The position numbers were made by a program, and so were the translations under genes. 64,000 nucleotides of DNA, from positions 434,001 through 498,000 of the forward strand of contig CANLOV010000001.1 in assembly GCA_947492955.1 (NCBI GenBank), in the 5' to 3' direction. The stretch comes from an uncultured Cellulophaga sp. (GTDB taxonomy: Bacteria > Bacteroidota > Bacteroidia > Flavobacteriales > Flavobacteriaceae). The notes beneath the pieces were generated by a model that did not search any database, had not been told where the DNA came from, and saw nothing but the letters and a program-made list of their open reading frames with translations. This document shows, in pieces, positions 45,920-55,064 of the stretch; the first letter of the stretch is position 1, and each line of letters begins with the position of its first letter.

Positions 45920-48655
45920 ATGAAAAAGAAAGTATTAAAAATAACAGGTATTATTTTATTACTATTTGTTGTTTTATTAATAGCAGCTCCCTTTTTTCTA
46001 AAAGGTAAAATAGCTGCCATAATTAAAAACAAGGTAAATAATAGTATTAATGCTGATTTTGATTTTGCAGAGGCAGATTTAAGTTTGTTTCGTAATTTCC
46101 CAAAAGCAACAGTTAGTTTAGAAGATATAGCAATTATAAATAACGCTCCATTTGCAGGAGATACTCTTTTTGCTTCTAAAGAAGTAGAATTAAGTATGTC
46201 TATTAAAGAATTGTTTAAAAAAGCAGATGACCCTATAGCAATAGATAAATTTAAGATAAATGGGGCTTTAGTACATATTATAGTAGATAAAGAAGGGAAT
46301 GCTAATTATGATATAGGAAAGGAAACTTCAGCAGAAACGAATACAGCATCAGAAGCAGATAGTAATTTTAAGCTCTCTATGCAATCTTATGAGATTTTAG
46401 ATACAGAAATAAGATATTACGATAGGTCTTCTGGAATGTTTTTAGATATTTTAAATATGAATCATTCTGGAACAGGAGATTTATCTTTAGAAACATCAGA
46501 ATTAGATACAAAAACAAGTGCATTGGTTTCTTTTGAGATAGATAGTACTAAGTATTTAAACGAGAATAAAATTAAATTAGATGCTTTAATAGCGGTAGAT
46601 TTAAAAGAAAATAAATATTCATTTTTAAAAAACGAAGCCATTATAAATCAGTTGCCATTAGTCTTTGATGGTTTTGTAAAAGTGAACGAAGAAAATCAGG
46701 AAGTGGCGGTTAATTTTAAAACACCATCCTCTGACTTTAAAAATTTCTTAGCGGTAATTCCAGAAGTATATTCTAAAAACATAGAAGATGTTACAACAAC
46801 AGGAAATTTTATATTGGCTGGTAATTTTAATGGTATTGTAGATGATACTCATATTCCAAAATTTGATATCAAAATAAACTCTAATAACGCCTCTTTTAAG
46901 TATCCAGATTTGCCAAAAGCAGTACGTAATGTATTTATAGATACAGAGATTATAAATAAAACGGGTATTGCAGAAGATACAGAAGTTGCTATTAGAAAAT
47001 TATCTTTTATGATAGATGAAGATAAATTTAATATGTCTTCTAATATTAAAGATTTAATGGGGAACCCTAAGGTAAAGGCGCATTTAGATGGTAAAATAAA
47101 TTTAGAGAATATACCTAAAGCCTACCCAGCGCCTAAAGATTTAAATTTAAAAGGAAAATTAGAGGCAGATGTTACCACTTCTTTTGATATGGCATCGATA
47201 GAAAAACATCAGTATGAAAATACAAATACTACCGGGAATTTAAATCTTAATGGATTTGAGTATAAATCAGAAGAAATTCCGAATGTGGTTAAGCTGCATA
47301 AAACAACAGTAACATTTAATCCTAAGACAGTTACTTTAAACGAATTGGATGGCGCAACAGGAAAAACCGATTTTAATGCCAAAGGAACTATAGATAATCT
47401 GTTAGGGTTTATGTTTAATGATGAGAAGGTAGAAGGTAACTTTAATTTAAAATCGGACACTTTTGCCGTAGACGATTTTATGGTAGCAGAAAGAACAGTG
47501 TCTGAAGGAGAAAATGAAACGCCTACAACAGAAGAGAAAATAAAAATACCATCTTTTTTAGATTGTACCATAAAAGCAACAGCAAATAAGGTGTTGTATG
47601 ATAATTTAATTTTAGAGAATGTTTCAGGAGATTTAAAAATTAAGGACGAAAAAGCAATATTATCTAATATGTCATCCGATATGTTCGATGGTAAACTAGC
47701 GTTTAGCGGGCAAGTATCCACAAAAAATGAAACGCCTACGTTTGCTATGAAATTAGGAATGGATAAATTTAAAATTAGCGAAACATTTAAATCCTTAGAA
47801 ATGCTAAGTGTTTTAGCTCCTATTGTAGGAGTGTTAAAAGGGAAATTAACCTCAGATATAGTAATAGCAGGTAATTTAAATGATGATTTTACCCCAGATT
47901 TAAAAAGTATATCTGGTAAAGTGTTGGCAGAAGTATTGGAAACAGAAATTAAACCAGAACAAACCCAATTATTAGCAGGTTTAACAAGTAAGTTAAATTT
48001 TTTAAATACAAAAAATTTAAACCTTAAAGGCTTAAAAACAGTGCTTTTGTTTGAAGATGGTTTGGTGAAAGTAAAACCATTTAAAGTAAATTATAAAGAT
48101 ATTGCGGTAAATGTAGATGGGAGTCATACGTTTGATCAAAAACTAAACTATAAAGCTACTTTAGATGTGCCTGCTAAGTATTTAGGAACAGAAGTAACAT
48201 CTCTTATTGCTAAAATAAATGATAGTTCTCTAGAAGGTTTAACCATACCTGTAACGGCTAATATTGGAGGTAATTACAAAACACCTGAGGTAAAAACAGA
48301 TTTAACTTCTGGAGTAAAAAGCCTTACCACAAAATTAATTGATATTCAAAAGCAAAAACTAGTAAACAAAGGAAAAGAAAAAGCAACAGAGTTAATAGGA
48401 GGATTGCTTGGTGGCGACAAAAAAGAAAAAGATACTACAGCAACTAAAAATAACACAGAAGAAGCTGTGAAAGATGTTTTAGGAGGCTTTCTAGGAGGTA
48501 AAAAGAAAGAGGAATTATCAACAGAAAACGAAATGCCACAAGATACTACCGCAACAAAACCTGAACCAAAAAAGGATGAGTTGAAAGAAGCTGCAACAAA
48601 TATTTTAGGCGGACTTTTAGGAGGTAAAAAGAAGAAAAAAGATAGTGTGGAGTAA
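45920..48655 (+). CDS. AsmA-family protein with repetitive C-terminal tail
   Basis: A 911-residue protein with one N-terminal membrane helix (about 5-25), followed by a long beta-rich AsmA/TamB-like domain: FFLKGKIAAIIKNKVNNSINADF and DLSLFRNFPKATVSLEDI are typical of the N-terminal repeat, and LKGKLTSDIVIAGNLND of the AsmA C-terminal region. Family members form periplasmic bridges for phospholipid transport between membranes. The tail (about 826-911) has three copies of a motif like LIGGLLGGDKKEKD, each separated by polar, Thr/Glu-rich linkers, which I have not seen described as part of AsmA. The ATG at 45920 is 33 bases after the previous stop. Confidence 0.85.
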   Translation: MKKKVLKITGIILLLFVVLLIAAPFFLKGKIAAIIKNKVNNSINADFDFAEADLSLFRNFPKATVSLEDIAIINNAPFAGDTLFASKEVELSMSIKELFKKADDPIAIDKFKINGALVHIIVDKEGNANYDIGKETSAETNTASEADSNFKLSMQSYEILDTEIRYYDRSSGMFLDILNMNHSGTGDLSLETSELDTKTSALVSFEIDSTKYLNENKIKLDALIAVDLKENKYSFLKNEAIINQLPLVFDGFVKVNEENQEVAVNFKTPSSDFKNFLAVIPEVYSKNIEDVTTTGNFILAGNFNGIVDDTHIPKFDIKINSNNASFKYPDLPKAVRNVFIDTEIINKTGIAEDTEVAIRKLSFMIDEDKFNMSSNIKDLMGNPKVKAHLDGKINLENIPKAYPAPKDLNLKGKLEADVTTSFDMASIEKHQYENTNTTGNLNLNGFEYKSEEIPNVVKLHKTTVTFNPKTVTLNELDGATGKTDFNAKGTIDNLLGFMFNDEKVEGNFNLKSDTFAVDDFMVAERTVSEGENETPTTEEKIKIPSFLDCTIKATANKVLYDNLILENVSGDLKIKDEKAILSNMSSDMFDGKLAFSGQVSTKNETPTFAMKLGMDKFKISETFKSLEMLSVLAPIVGVLKGKLTSDIVIAGNLNDDFTPDLKSISGKVLAEVLETEIKPEQTQLLAGLTSKLNFLNTKNLNLKGLKTVLLFEDGLVKVKPFKVNYKDIAVNVDGSHTFDQKLNYKATLDVPAKYLGTEVTSLIAKINDSSLEGLTIPVTANIGGNYKTPEVKTDLTSGVKSLTTKLIDIQKQKLVNKGKEKATELIGGLLGGDKKEKDTTATKNNTEEAVKDVLGGFLGGKKKEELSTENEMPQDTTATKPEPKKDELKEAATNILGGLLGGKKKKKDSVE

Positions 48656-48786
48656 TTTTATATAATAATTTATGAGCTAATCTGTCTCTTAAGAATTATG
48701 ATTCTTAATCATTTTAGTAGAAATAGCACATACTAACATCATCTCTTTTATTAATTACCCAGTATTTGTAAACTAATTTTAATTTA

Positions 48787-48822
48787 TATGCGTTGTAGCT
48801 TACAATTAGCTATTTACGCATA
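48787..48822. repeat. Imperfect palindrome in the spacer after the AsmA gene
   Basis: Arms TATGCGT and ACGCATA, with an inner TAGC/GCTA pair, form an interrupted dyad. It lies in the 277-base spacer before the gene at 48933, which otherwise has no readable gene. Function unknown. Confidence 0.3.
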
Positions 48823-48932
48823 AATGGTTATTGGTTGCGAATACTAATTATATTACAACGAATATTAAAAGTGAAATTATCTATTATTGCATATGCTATA
48901 CATTTACTTATGTTACGTAAAAAGATAATTAG

Positions 48933-49334
48933 ATGAAGCTTAATATTATTGTAAAAGAAAATAGTAACCAAAATATCACTTTGTTTTTAGACGATGTTGC
49001 GTTAGGAGATATTGAGGGGGATTTTAACCAAGAAATTGAATTAGATAAAAAAACGAGTGATTTATATTTCAAATCGGGAGATAAAAAGAGTAATGTTTTT
49101 AAGTTAGAAAGTGAAAATGAAGAGTATGAACTTGAGATAGACAAAGCTTTTAAAATTAAACAAATGCCTCCAATGATGATATTACGTGTGTTAATACCGT
49201 TGTTTATGATGTGTTTTTGTGCTCATATGGCTATAGGCATAGGGTATTATCTTTTTGGAGTAGTGTCTTTATTGTTTGTTACCATGCTTATTGTAAATAA
49301 AAATAAATTGGTGATTAGAAAAGAGCAGAAATAA
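48933..49334 (+). CDS. Small membrane protein with N-terminal soluble domain
   Basis: A 133-residue protein. Residues 1-75 are a soluble, beta-rich domain with acidic residues (DDVALGDIEGDFNQEIELD). Two membrane helices follow (about 82-102 and 104-121), then a short basic tail (KNKLVIRKEQK). I recognise no family. It is flanked by non-coding spacers and a hairpin after the stop. Confidence 0.7.
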   Translation: MKLNIIVKENSNQNITLFLDDVALGDIEGDFNQEIELDKKTSDLYFKSGDKKSNVFKLESENEEYELEIDKAFKIKQMPPMMILRVLIPLFMMCFCAHMAIGIGYYLFGVVSLLFVTMLIVNKNKLVIRKEQK

Positions 49335-49408
49335 TATTTATATAATAGTAAAGGTGTAAAATATAGTTATAAATATTCGTTTATAAAGAGGAGTTATTTA
49401 TTAAAATC

Positions 49409-49432
49409 GTCAGCTTTTTAAAGTTGACTTTT
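49409..49432 (+). terminator. Hairpin with T run after the small membrane protein gene
   Basis: GTCAGCTTT pairs with AAAGTTGAC (one G-U) around a TT loop and is followed by TTTT. It lies 75 bases past the stop at 49334. Confidence 0.5.
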
Positions 49433-49534
49433 AAGATTAATGAATTAAGAAACAAAATATAAAAATCAGGTATTATGTTTAATGTATAGCTTTTACAAGC
49501 CTTATCTTAAATATAATACTGTAAAAATTATTCC

Positions 49535-52500
49535 ATGAAAACCAGATTGTTATTTGTTGCATTATTAATTTTGTTTATTGGTTGTAAAGAAAAAAAAGCA
49601 ACTATAGAAAGTCAGTCAGATAATTTAAATAAATATCAAGACTATATAACCGAGGTTAGTCATGGAATTATTTCTTCAAAAAATAATGTTCAGGTTGTTT
49701 TTAAAACACCAATAGAAGCCTGGGATAATGGAGATGTTTTAGATGATAATCTTTTTAAAGTTTCTCCAAAAGTAAGTGGTAAAGTTGTAGCCTTAGATAA
49801 TAGAACTATAGCGTTTGTACCAGAAAAAGGGTTTAAACAAAATACGGAGTACGAGTTTACTTTAAAGTTAAAAGATATCGTAAAAGACATTCCAGAAGAT
49901 ATAGAAACACTTACTTTTTTTGTAAAAACGAAAGAACAGCTTTTTAATATTTATACCAATGAATTACAATCTTATTCTAAAGAGAAGCAATACATAAACG
50001 GGCAATTAAGTAGTTCGGATATAATTTCTTTAGATGTTGTTAAGCAGCTGGTAAGTGTAAAACGAGGAAAAGAAAATATAAAAGTAAAGTTTGATGCTAC
50101 TCCTACAGAGGGAACCTTTTTTAACTTTAAAATAGATAGTATTCAGCGTTTTAAAGAAGATTCTGAATTAGAAATTTCTTGGGATGGTTCTAAATTTGAT
50201 ATTGAAAGTAAAGGAGAAAATAAAATTACTATTCCAGGGAAAAGTAACTTTACGGTATTAAATACGGTAGTAAAAAACAATAACAAACCTATTATTGAAA
50301 TTAATTTTTCGGATCCTATAGAAAGAGGGCAAAACTTTAAAGGCCTTGTTGTTTTAGAAGGAGATAATAATTTAAAATATGCAGTAGTAGGAAATTCTTT
50401 AAAAGTATACCCTTCTATAGACATTAGAGGAGAAGCTTTATTAGAGATTTTTCAGGGTATTAAAAGTGTAGATGGGCATAAATTAAAAAGTAAAATAGAA
50501 GAACGTATTGCTTTTGAGCAAATTAAACCAGAAATTAAAATGCTTTCTAATGGTACAATCTTACCTTCTTCTAGTAATCTAAAAATAAATTTTGAAACCG
50601 TAAATCTTAAATATGTAGATGTTTCTGTATTGCGTATTTATGAGAGTAATGTATTGCAATTTCTTCAAAATAATAATTTAGGTGGGTCTTCTAGTTTAAA
50701 ACAAGTAGCAAGACCAATAGCAACTAAAAAATTAAAACTAGAAAATAGTTCGGCAACCAATAATGGTAAATGGGTAGCAGGAGCCTTAGATTTAAAATCG
50801 CTAATTACTCCAGAGCAAGGAGCTATTTATAGGGTAGAATTTTCTTTTAAACCGTCTTATAGTTCTTATACTTGTGAGTCTACAAATTTTGACGAAGAAG
50901 AAGAAACAGAAGAAAATTATGATGAAGAAACAGAAGATAGTTCTTGGGACGGAATAGAGAGCTATCAAGACGATTATTACTATAGCTATAGTTGGAGTGA
51001 GAGAGATAACCCTTGTCATACTTCATATTACTATAACAAAAAAATAGGAGTTAATGTTTTAGCTACGGATATAGGTGTAACAGTAAAGAAAGGTATAAAT
51101 AAAAGTTACTTTGTAGCGGTTAGTAACCTTATAAATACAACTCCAATATCAGGGGCAAAAGTTACATTTTATAATTACCAACAGCAACCCGTAGGTACAG
51201 TAACAACCAATGAAAAAGGAGTGTCTTTTTTCGATGCAACTAACAACCAAGCTTATTTTGCGGTTGTAGAAAATAATAAACAAAAAACCTATTTAAAATT
51301 AAATGATGGTAATGTACTTTCTGTAAGTAAGTTTAATGTTTCAGGAGTAAAATTACAAAAGGGAATTAAAGGATATATTTTTGCAGAACGTGGCGTATGG
51401 AGACCTGGAGATAAAATATTTTTATCATTTATATTAAATGATAATGCCAATAAATTACCAGCCAATCACCCTGTAAAATTAGAGTTAATAGATCCATATA
51501 ATAAAGTTGTAGATAGCAAGGTGATGACTAATGGGTTAGATAATTTTTATCATTTTAACTTAAAAACAGATGAAGATGCAATTACAGGAAACTGGTTAGC
51601 AAAAGTAACTGTAGGCGGTGCATCTTTTACAAAAACCTTAAAAATTGAAACCATAAAACCTAATAGGTTAAAAATAAAGGCCGATTTTGAAGGCGATATT
51701 CTTACAGATGCTAAACCAATTAAAGGGCAAATGGAAGTAAAGTGGTTGCATGGAGCAATAGCTAAGAATTTAAAAGCTGATATTTCGGCAAAATTCAATG
51801 CTAAAAAAACCACTTTTAAAAGTTTTCCTGGTTATATTTTTGATGATCCAACACGTACCTTTTCTACAGAAGAGCAAGTGGTTTATGATGGAAGTATAGA
51901 TGCAGAAGGAAAAGCAGATTTTAGTATAAATCCGCAATTAAGAGGTAATGCACCAGGTATGCTTTCTGCTGCTTTTGTTAGTAAAGTGTATGAAAACGGA
52001 GGAGATTTTAGTACCGATGTTTTTACCAAACCATATTCTCCGTATACTACTTATGTTGGTTTAAATGCACCAAAAGGAGATAAAACAAGAGGAATGCTGT
52101 TAACAGATGTTAAACATAAGTTTGAGGTGGTTACGGTAGACGAAACAGGAAAACCTAAAGCCACTAAAAATTTAAAAGTATCTGTACATAAAATAAGCTG
52201 GAGATGGTGGTGGGATACTTCTGCGGATAATATATCTTCTTTTAGTAGTAGTAAGTATAGAGAAATGGTTTTCGAGGAAACTATTAGTACCAATACAAAA
52301 GGGAAAGGAACTTTTAATTTTGAATTAAAGTACCCAGAATGGGGTAGGTATTTAGTACGTGTAGAAGATGCTAATGGCGGACATTCTACAGGTAAAACAA
52401 TGTATATAGATTGGCCAGGCTGGGCAGGAAAATCTCGTAAAAACGACCCGTCTGCAGCAACAATGTTATTATTTTCAACAGACAAAGAAAAATATAATGT

Positions 52501-55051
52501 AGGAGAAAAAGCAATTGTTACTTTCCCAAGTTCAGCGGGTGGTAGAGCATTAGTTACTGTAGAGAATGGAGTAGAAGTACTAGAGTCTTTATGGGTAGAG
52601 ACTACAAAAGGAGAAACTAAATTTGAATTGCCTTTAAATGAGATGTATACCCCAAATGTATATATTAATATTGCATTGCTACAACCACACGCATCTGTTT
52701 TAAACGATTCACCAATACGATTATACGGAGTAGTAGGTATTGCGGTAGAAAATCCAGAGACAAAATTAGAGCCAGAGATTGTAATGCCAGATGTTTTAAA
52801 GCCAGAAGAAAGTATTACACTGAAAGTAAGCGAAAAAAATGATAAGGCAATGACCTATACAATTGCTATTGTAGATGATGGGCTGTTGGATCTTACACGT
52901 TTTAAAACTCCTAACGGATGGAGTACTTTTTATGCACAACAAGCATTGGGTGTAAAAACTTGGGATATGTACGATGATGTTATTGGAGCTTATGGTGGTC
53001 GTATAAATCAAGTATTTGCTATTGGTGGAGATGATGAGTTGGCAGGAGCTAAAAATAAAAAGGCAAATAGGTTTGAGCCTATGGTATTACATTTAGGACC
53101 GTTTACCTTAAAAAAAGGACAAACAAAATCACATGCTATAAAAATTCCTAAATATGTAGGTTCTGTACGTACTATGGTAGTTGCTGGTGATGCAGCGAAA
53201 GAAGCATACGGAATGGCAGAGAAAACTACACCAGTTCGCAAACCATTAATGATTTTAGCATCCTTACCACGTAAAATTACGCCAGGAGAAAAAGTTACCC
53301 TGCCAGTAACAGTATTTGCAATGGAAAAACAAGTTAAAAATGTTACGGTAAAAATAAAAAAAGACAAGGCATTTACAGTAGTTGGTGGAGGAACAAAAAC
53401 AATAACATTTAATCAGCCAGATGAAAAAATGGTGTATTTTGATTTAGATGTATCAGATTTTAAAGGAATAGGGAAAGTTATTGTAGAAGCGTCTGGTGGA
53501 GGAGAAAAAGCGTCTTTTGAGATTCCTATCGATGTGGTGAACCCTAATCCAGTAACATCAGAAATTAAAGATATTGTATTAAATGCTAATGCAACACAAA
53601 CAATTAATTTGGAAACTTTTGGAGTATTGGGTAGTAATACCGCACAAATAGAATTTTCTACATTGCCTCCAATGAGTTTTGATGGGAGAATGAAATATTT
53701 AATTAGATATCCACACGGATGTGTAGAACAAACAACTTCTGCTGCTTTTCCTCAATTATATTTAAATGATATTTTTGATTTAAACGGAACTAAGAAAAAA
53801 GAGGTACAACAAAATATAGAGAATGCAATAAAGCGTTTAGGTAAATATCAACGCCCTAATGGAGGATTTTCTTATTGGCAAGGCTTGCGTTATAGCAATG
53901 ATTGGGGAACTACCTATGCAGGTCATTTTTTATTAGAAGCAGAGAAAAAAGGCTATGTAATGCCAATAGGATTTAAAACTGGTTGGGTAAAATACCAAAA
54001 AAATATGGCTAAAAAATGGAGGTCAAGTACTAGTAATGCAGATTTAGCCCAAGCTTACCGTTTATACACTTTAGCGCTATCAGGAAATGCAGATATAGCT
54101 TCTATGAACCGTTTGCGAGAAACAAGTGAAATTTCTAATGAAGCAAAATTTAGATTGGCAGCGGCTTACGGACTTATAGGTCAGGAAAGTGTAGCTAAAC
54201 AAGTATTAGCAACAGCAAAAATAGATTTTAGCAACTCTAAATATCACTATTATACTTATGGATCTGTAGAGCGTAATAGGGCTATGGCTTTAGAAACGTA
54301 TATTACCTTAAAAGATAAGGTAAAAGCACAAGAATTAGCAAAAGTAATAGCTGCTAGCTTAAATGAAAAAAAGTGGATGAGTACACAAAGTACAGCTTAT
54401 AGTTTATTAGCCATGGGTAAATTTGCTAAAATGGTAGGAGGTAAAGGTGTTAAAGCATCTGTAATTGCTAACGGAGAAACTAAGCGTGTTAATACCAGTA
54501 AAACTTTAGCAAATAGGTCCTTAAAAATTAAAAAAGGAAGTAATACTGTAGAGATAAAAAATCTTGAAGGAAATACCTTGTATGTAAGTGTTATAAGTAA
54601 TGGAATATTGCCAGTAGGCGAAGAAAAAGAAATACAACGAAACTTAGCAGTACAAACAAAATTTAGAAGTAGAGATGGTTCTTCTATAGATCCGGCAGCA
54701 ATTAGTCAGGGTACAGATTTCGTAGCTGAGGTAACAATTACAAATACATCTGGAAGTAAAATAAGAAATATGGCACTTACAGAAATATACCCTAGCGGAT
54801 GGGAGATTGTAAATACTCGTTTTACAGATTTTGGAAATTTTGCCGAGAATAATGTTACCCATACAGATTTACGAGATGATAGAGTTCACTTTTATTTTAA
54901 TATGAAAAAGAACGAAACAAGAAAGTTTAGAATCTTGTTAAATGCATCTTATTTAGGTCAGTATTACTTACCAGGAGTACAAGTAGAAGCTATGTATGAT
55001 AATGATTATGCAGCAAGAACTAAAGGGCAATGGGTTAAAGTAACACAATAA
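49535..55051 (+). CDS. Bacterial alpha-2-macroglobulin lipoprotein with intact thioester
   Basis: An 1838-residue lipoprotein (lipobox FIGC, Cys17). It resembles YfhM-type bacterial alpha-2-macroglobulins: macroglobulin-like beta-sandwich domains fill the first 1100 residues (for example GVWRPGDKIFLSFI and FEAERG-like IFAERGVWRPG), then an alpha-2-macroglobulin domain and a helical thioester domain. The thioester motif is C1396-V-E-Q1399 in PHGCVEQTTSA, so it can trap attacking proteases covalently. Residues about 446-495 carry an unusual Asp/Glu/Tyr-rich stretch. The pbpC gene follows 13 bases later, the conserved pairing in many bacteria, where the two guard and repair the cell wall after damage. 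Confidence 0.94.
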   Translation: MKTRLLFVALLILFIGCKEKKATIESQSDNLNKYQDYITEVSHGIISSKNNVQVVFKTPIEAWDNGDVLDDNLFKVSPKVSGKVVALDNRTIAFVPEKGFKQNTEYEFTLKLKDIVKDIPEDIETLTFFVKTKEQLFNIYTNELQSYSKEKQYINGQLSSSDIISLDVVKQLVSVKRGKENIKVKFDATPTEGTFFNFKIDSIQRFKEDSELEISWDGSKFDIESKGENKITIPGKSNFTVLNTVVKNNNKPIIEINFSDPIERGQNFKGLVVLEGDNNLKYAVVGNSLKVYPSIDIRGEALLEIFQGIKSVDGHKLKSKIEERIAFEQIKPEIKMLSNGTILPSSSNLKINFETVNLKYVDVSVLRIYESNVLQFLQNNNLGGSSSLKQVARPIATKKLKLENSSATNNGKWVAGALDLKSLITPEQGAIYRVEFSFKPSYSSYTCESTNFDEEEETEENYDEETEDSSWDGIESYQDDYYYSYSWSERDNPCHTSYYYNKKIGVNVLATDIGVTVKKGINKSYFVAVSNLINTTPISGAKVTFYNYQQQPVGTVTTNEKGVSFFDATNNQAYFAVVENNKQKTYLKLNDGNVLSVSKFNVSGVKLQKGIKGYIFAERGVWRPGDKIFLSFILNDNANKLPANHPVKLELIDPYNKVVDSKVMTNGLDNFYHFNLKTDEDAITGNWLAKVTVGGASFTKTLKIETIKPNRLKIKADFEGDILTDAKPIKGQMEVKWLHGAIAKNLKADISAKFNAKKTTFKSFPGYIFDDPTRTFSTEEQVVYDGSIDAEGKADFSINPQLRGNAPGMLSAAFVSKVYENGGDFSTDVFTKPYSPYTTYVGLNAPKGDKTRGMLLTDVKHKFEVVTVDETGKPKATKNLKVSVHKISWRWWWDTSADNISSFSSSKYREMVFEETISTNTKGKGTFNFELKYPEWGRYLVRVEDANGGHSTGKTMYIDWPGWAGKSRKNDPSAATMLLFSTDKEKYNVGEKAIVTFPSSAGGRALVTVENGVEVLESLWVETTKGETKFELPLNEMYTPNVYINIALLQPHASVLNDSPIRLYGVVGIAVENPETKLEPEIVMPDVLKPEESITLKVSEKNDKAMTYTIAIVDDGLLDLTRFKTPNGWSTFYAQQALGVKTWDMYDDVIGAYGGRINQVFAIGGDDELAGAKNKKANRFEPMVLHLGPFTLKKGQTKSHAIKIPKYVGSVRTMVVAGDAAKEAYGMAEKTTPVRKPLMILASLPRKITPGEKVTLPVTVFAMEKQVKNVTVKIKKDKAFTVVGGGTKTITFNQPDEKMVYFDLDVSDFKGIGKVIVEASGGGEKASFEIPIDVVNPNPVTSEIKDIVLNANATQTINLETFGVLGSNTAQIEFSTLPPMSFDGRMKYLIRYPHGCVEQTTSAAFPQLYLNDIFDLNGTKKKEVQQNIENAIKRLGKYQRPNGGFSYWQGLRYSNDWGTTYAGHFLLEAEKKGYVMPIGFKTGWVKYQKNMAKKWRSSTSNADLAQAYRLYTLALSGNADIASMNRLRETSEISNEAKFRLAAAYGLIGQESVAKQVLATAKIDFSNSKYHYYTYGSVERNRAMALETYITLKDKVKAQELAKVIAASLNEKKWMSTQSTAYSLLAMGKFAKMVGGKGVKASVIANGETKRVNTSKTLANRSLKIKKGSNTVEIKNLEGNTLYVSVISNGILPVGEEKEIQRNLAVQTKFRSRDGSSIDPAAISQGTDFVAEVTITNTSGSKIRNMALTEIYPSGWEIVNTRFTDFGNFAENNVTHTDLRDDRVHFYFNMKKNETRKFRILLNASYLGQYYLPGVQVEAMYDNDYAARTKGQWVKVTQ

Positions 55052-55064
55052 CAGCTTTTTATGA

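Noticed and set aside
47209-47721. A 170-codon minus-strand frame inside the AsmA gene
   Set aside because: It is wholly antisense to a well-supported gene and biased by its codon use.
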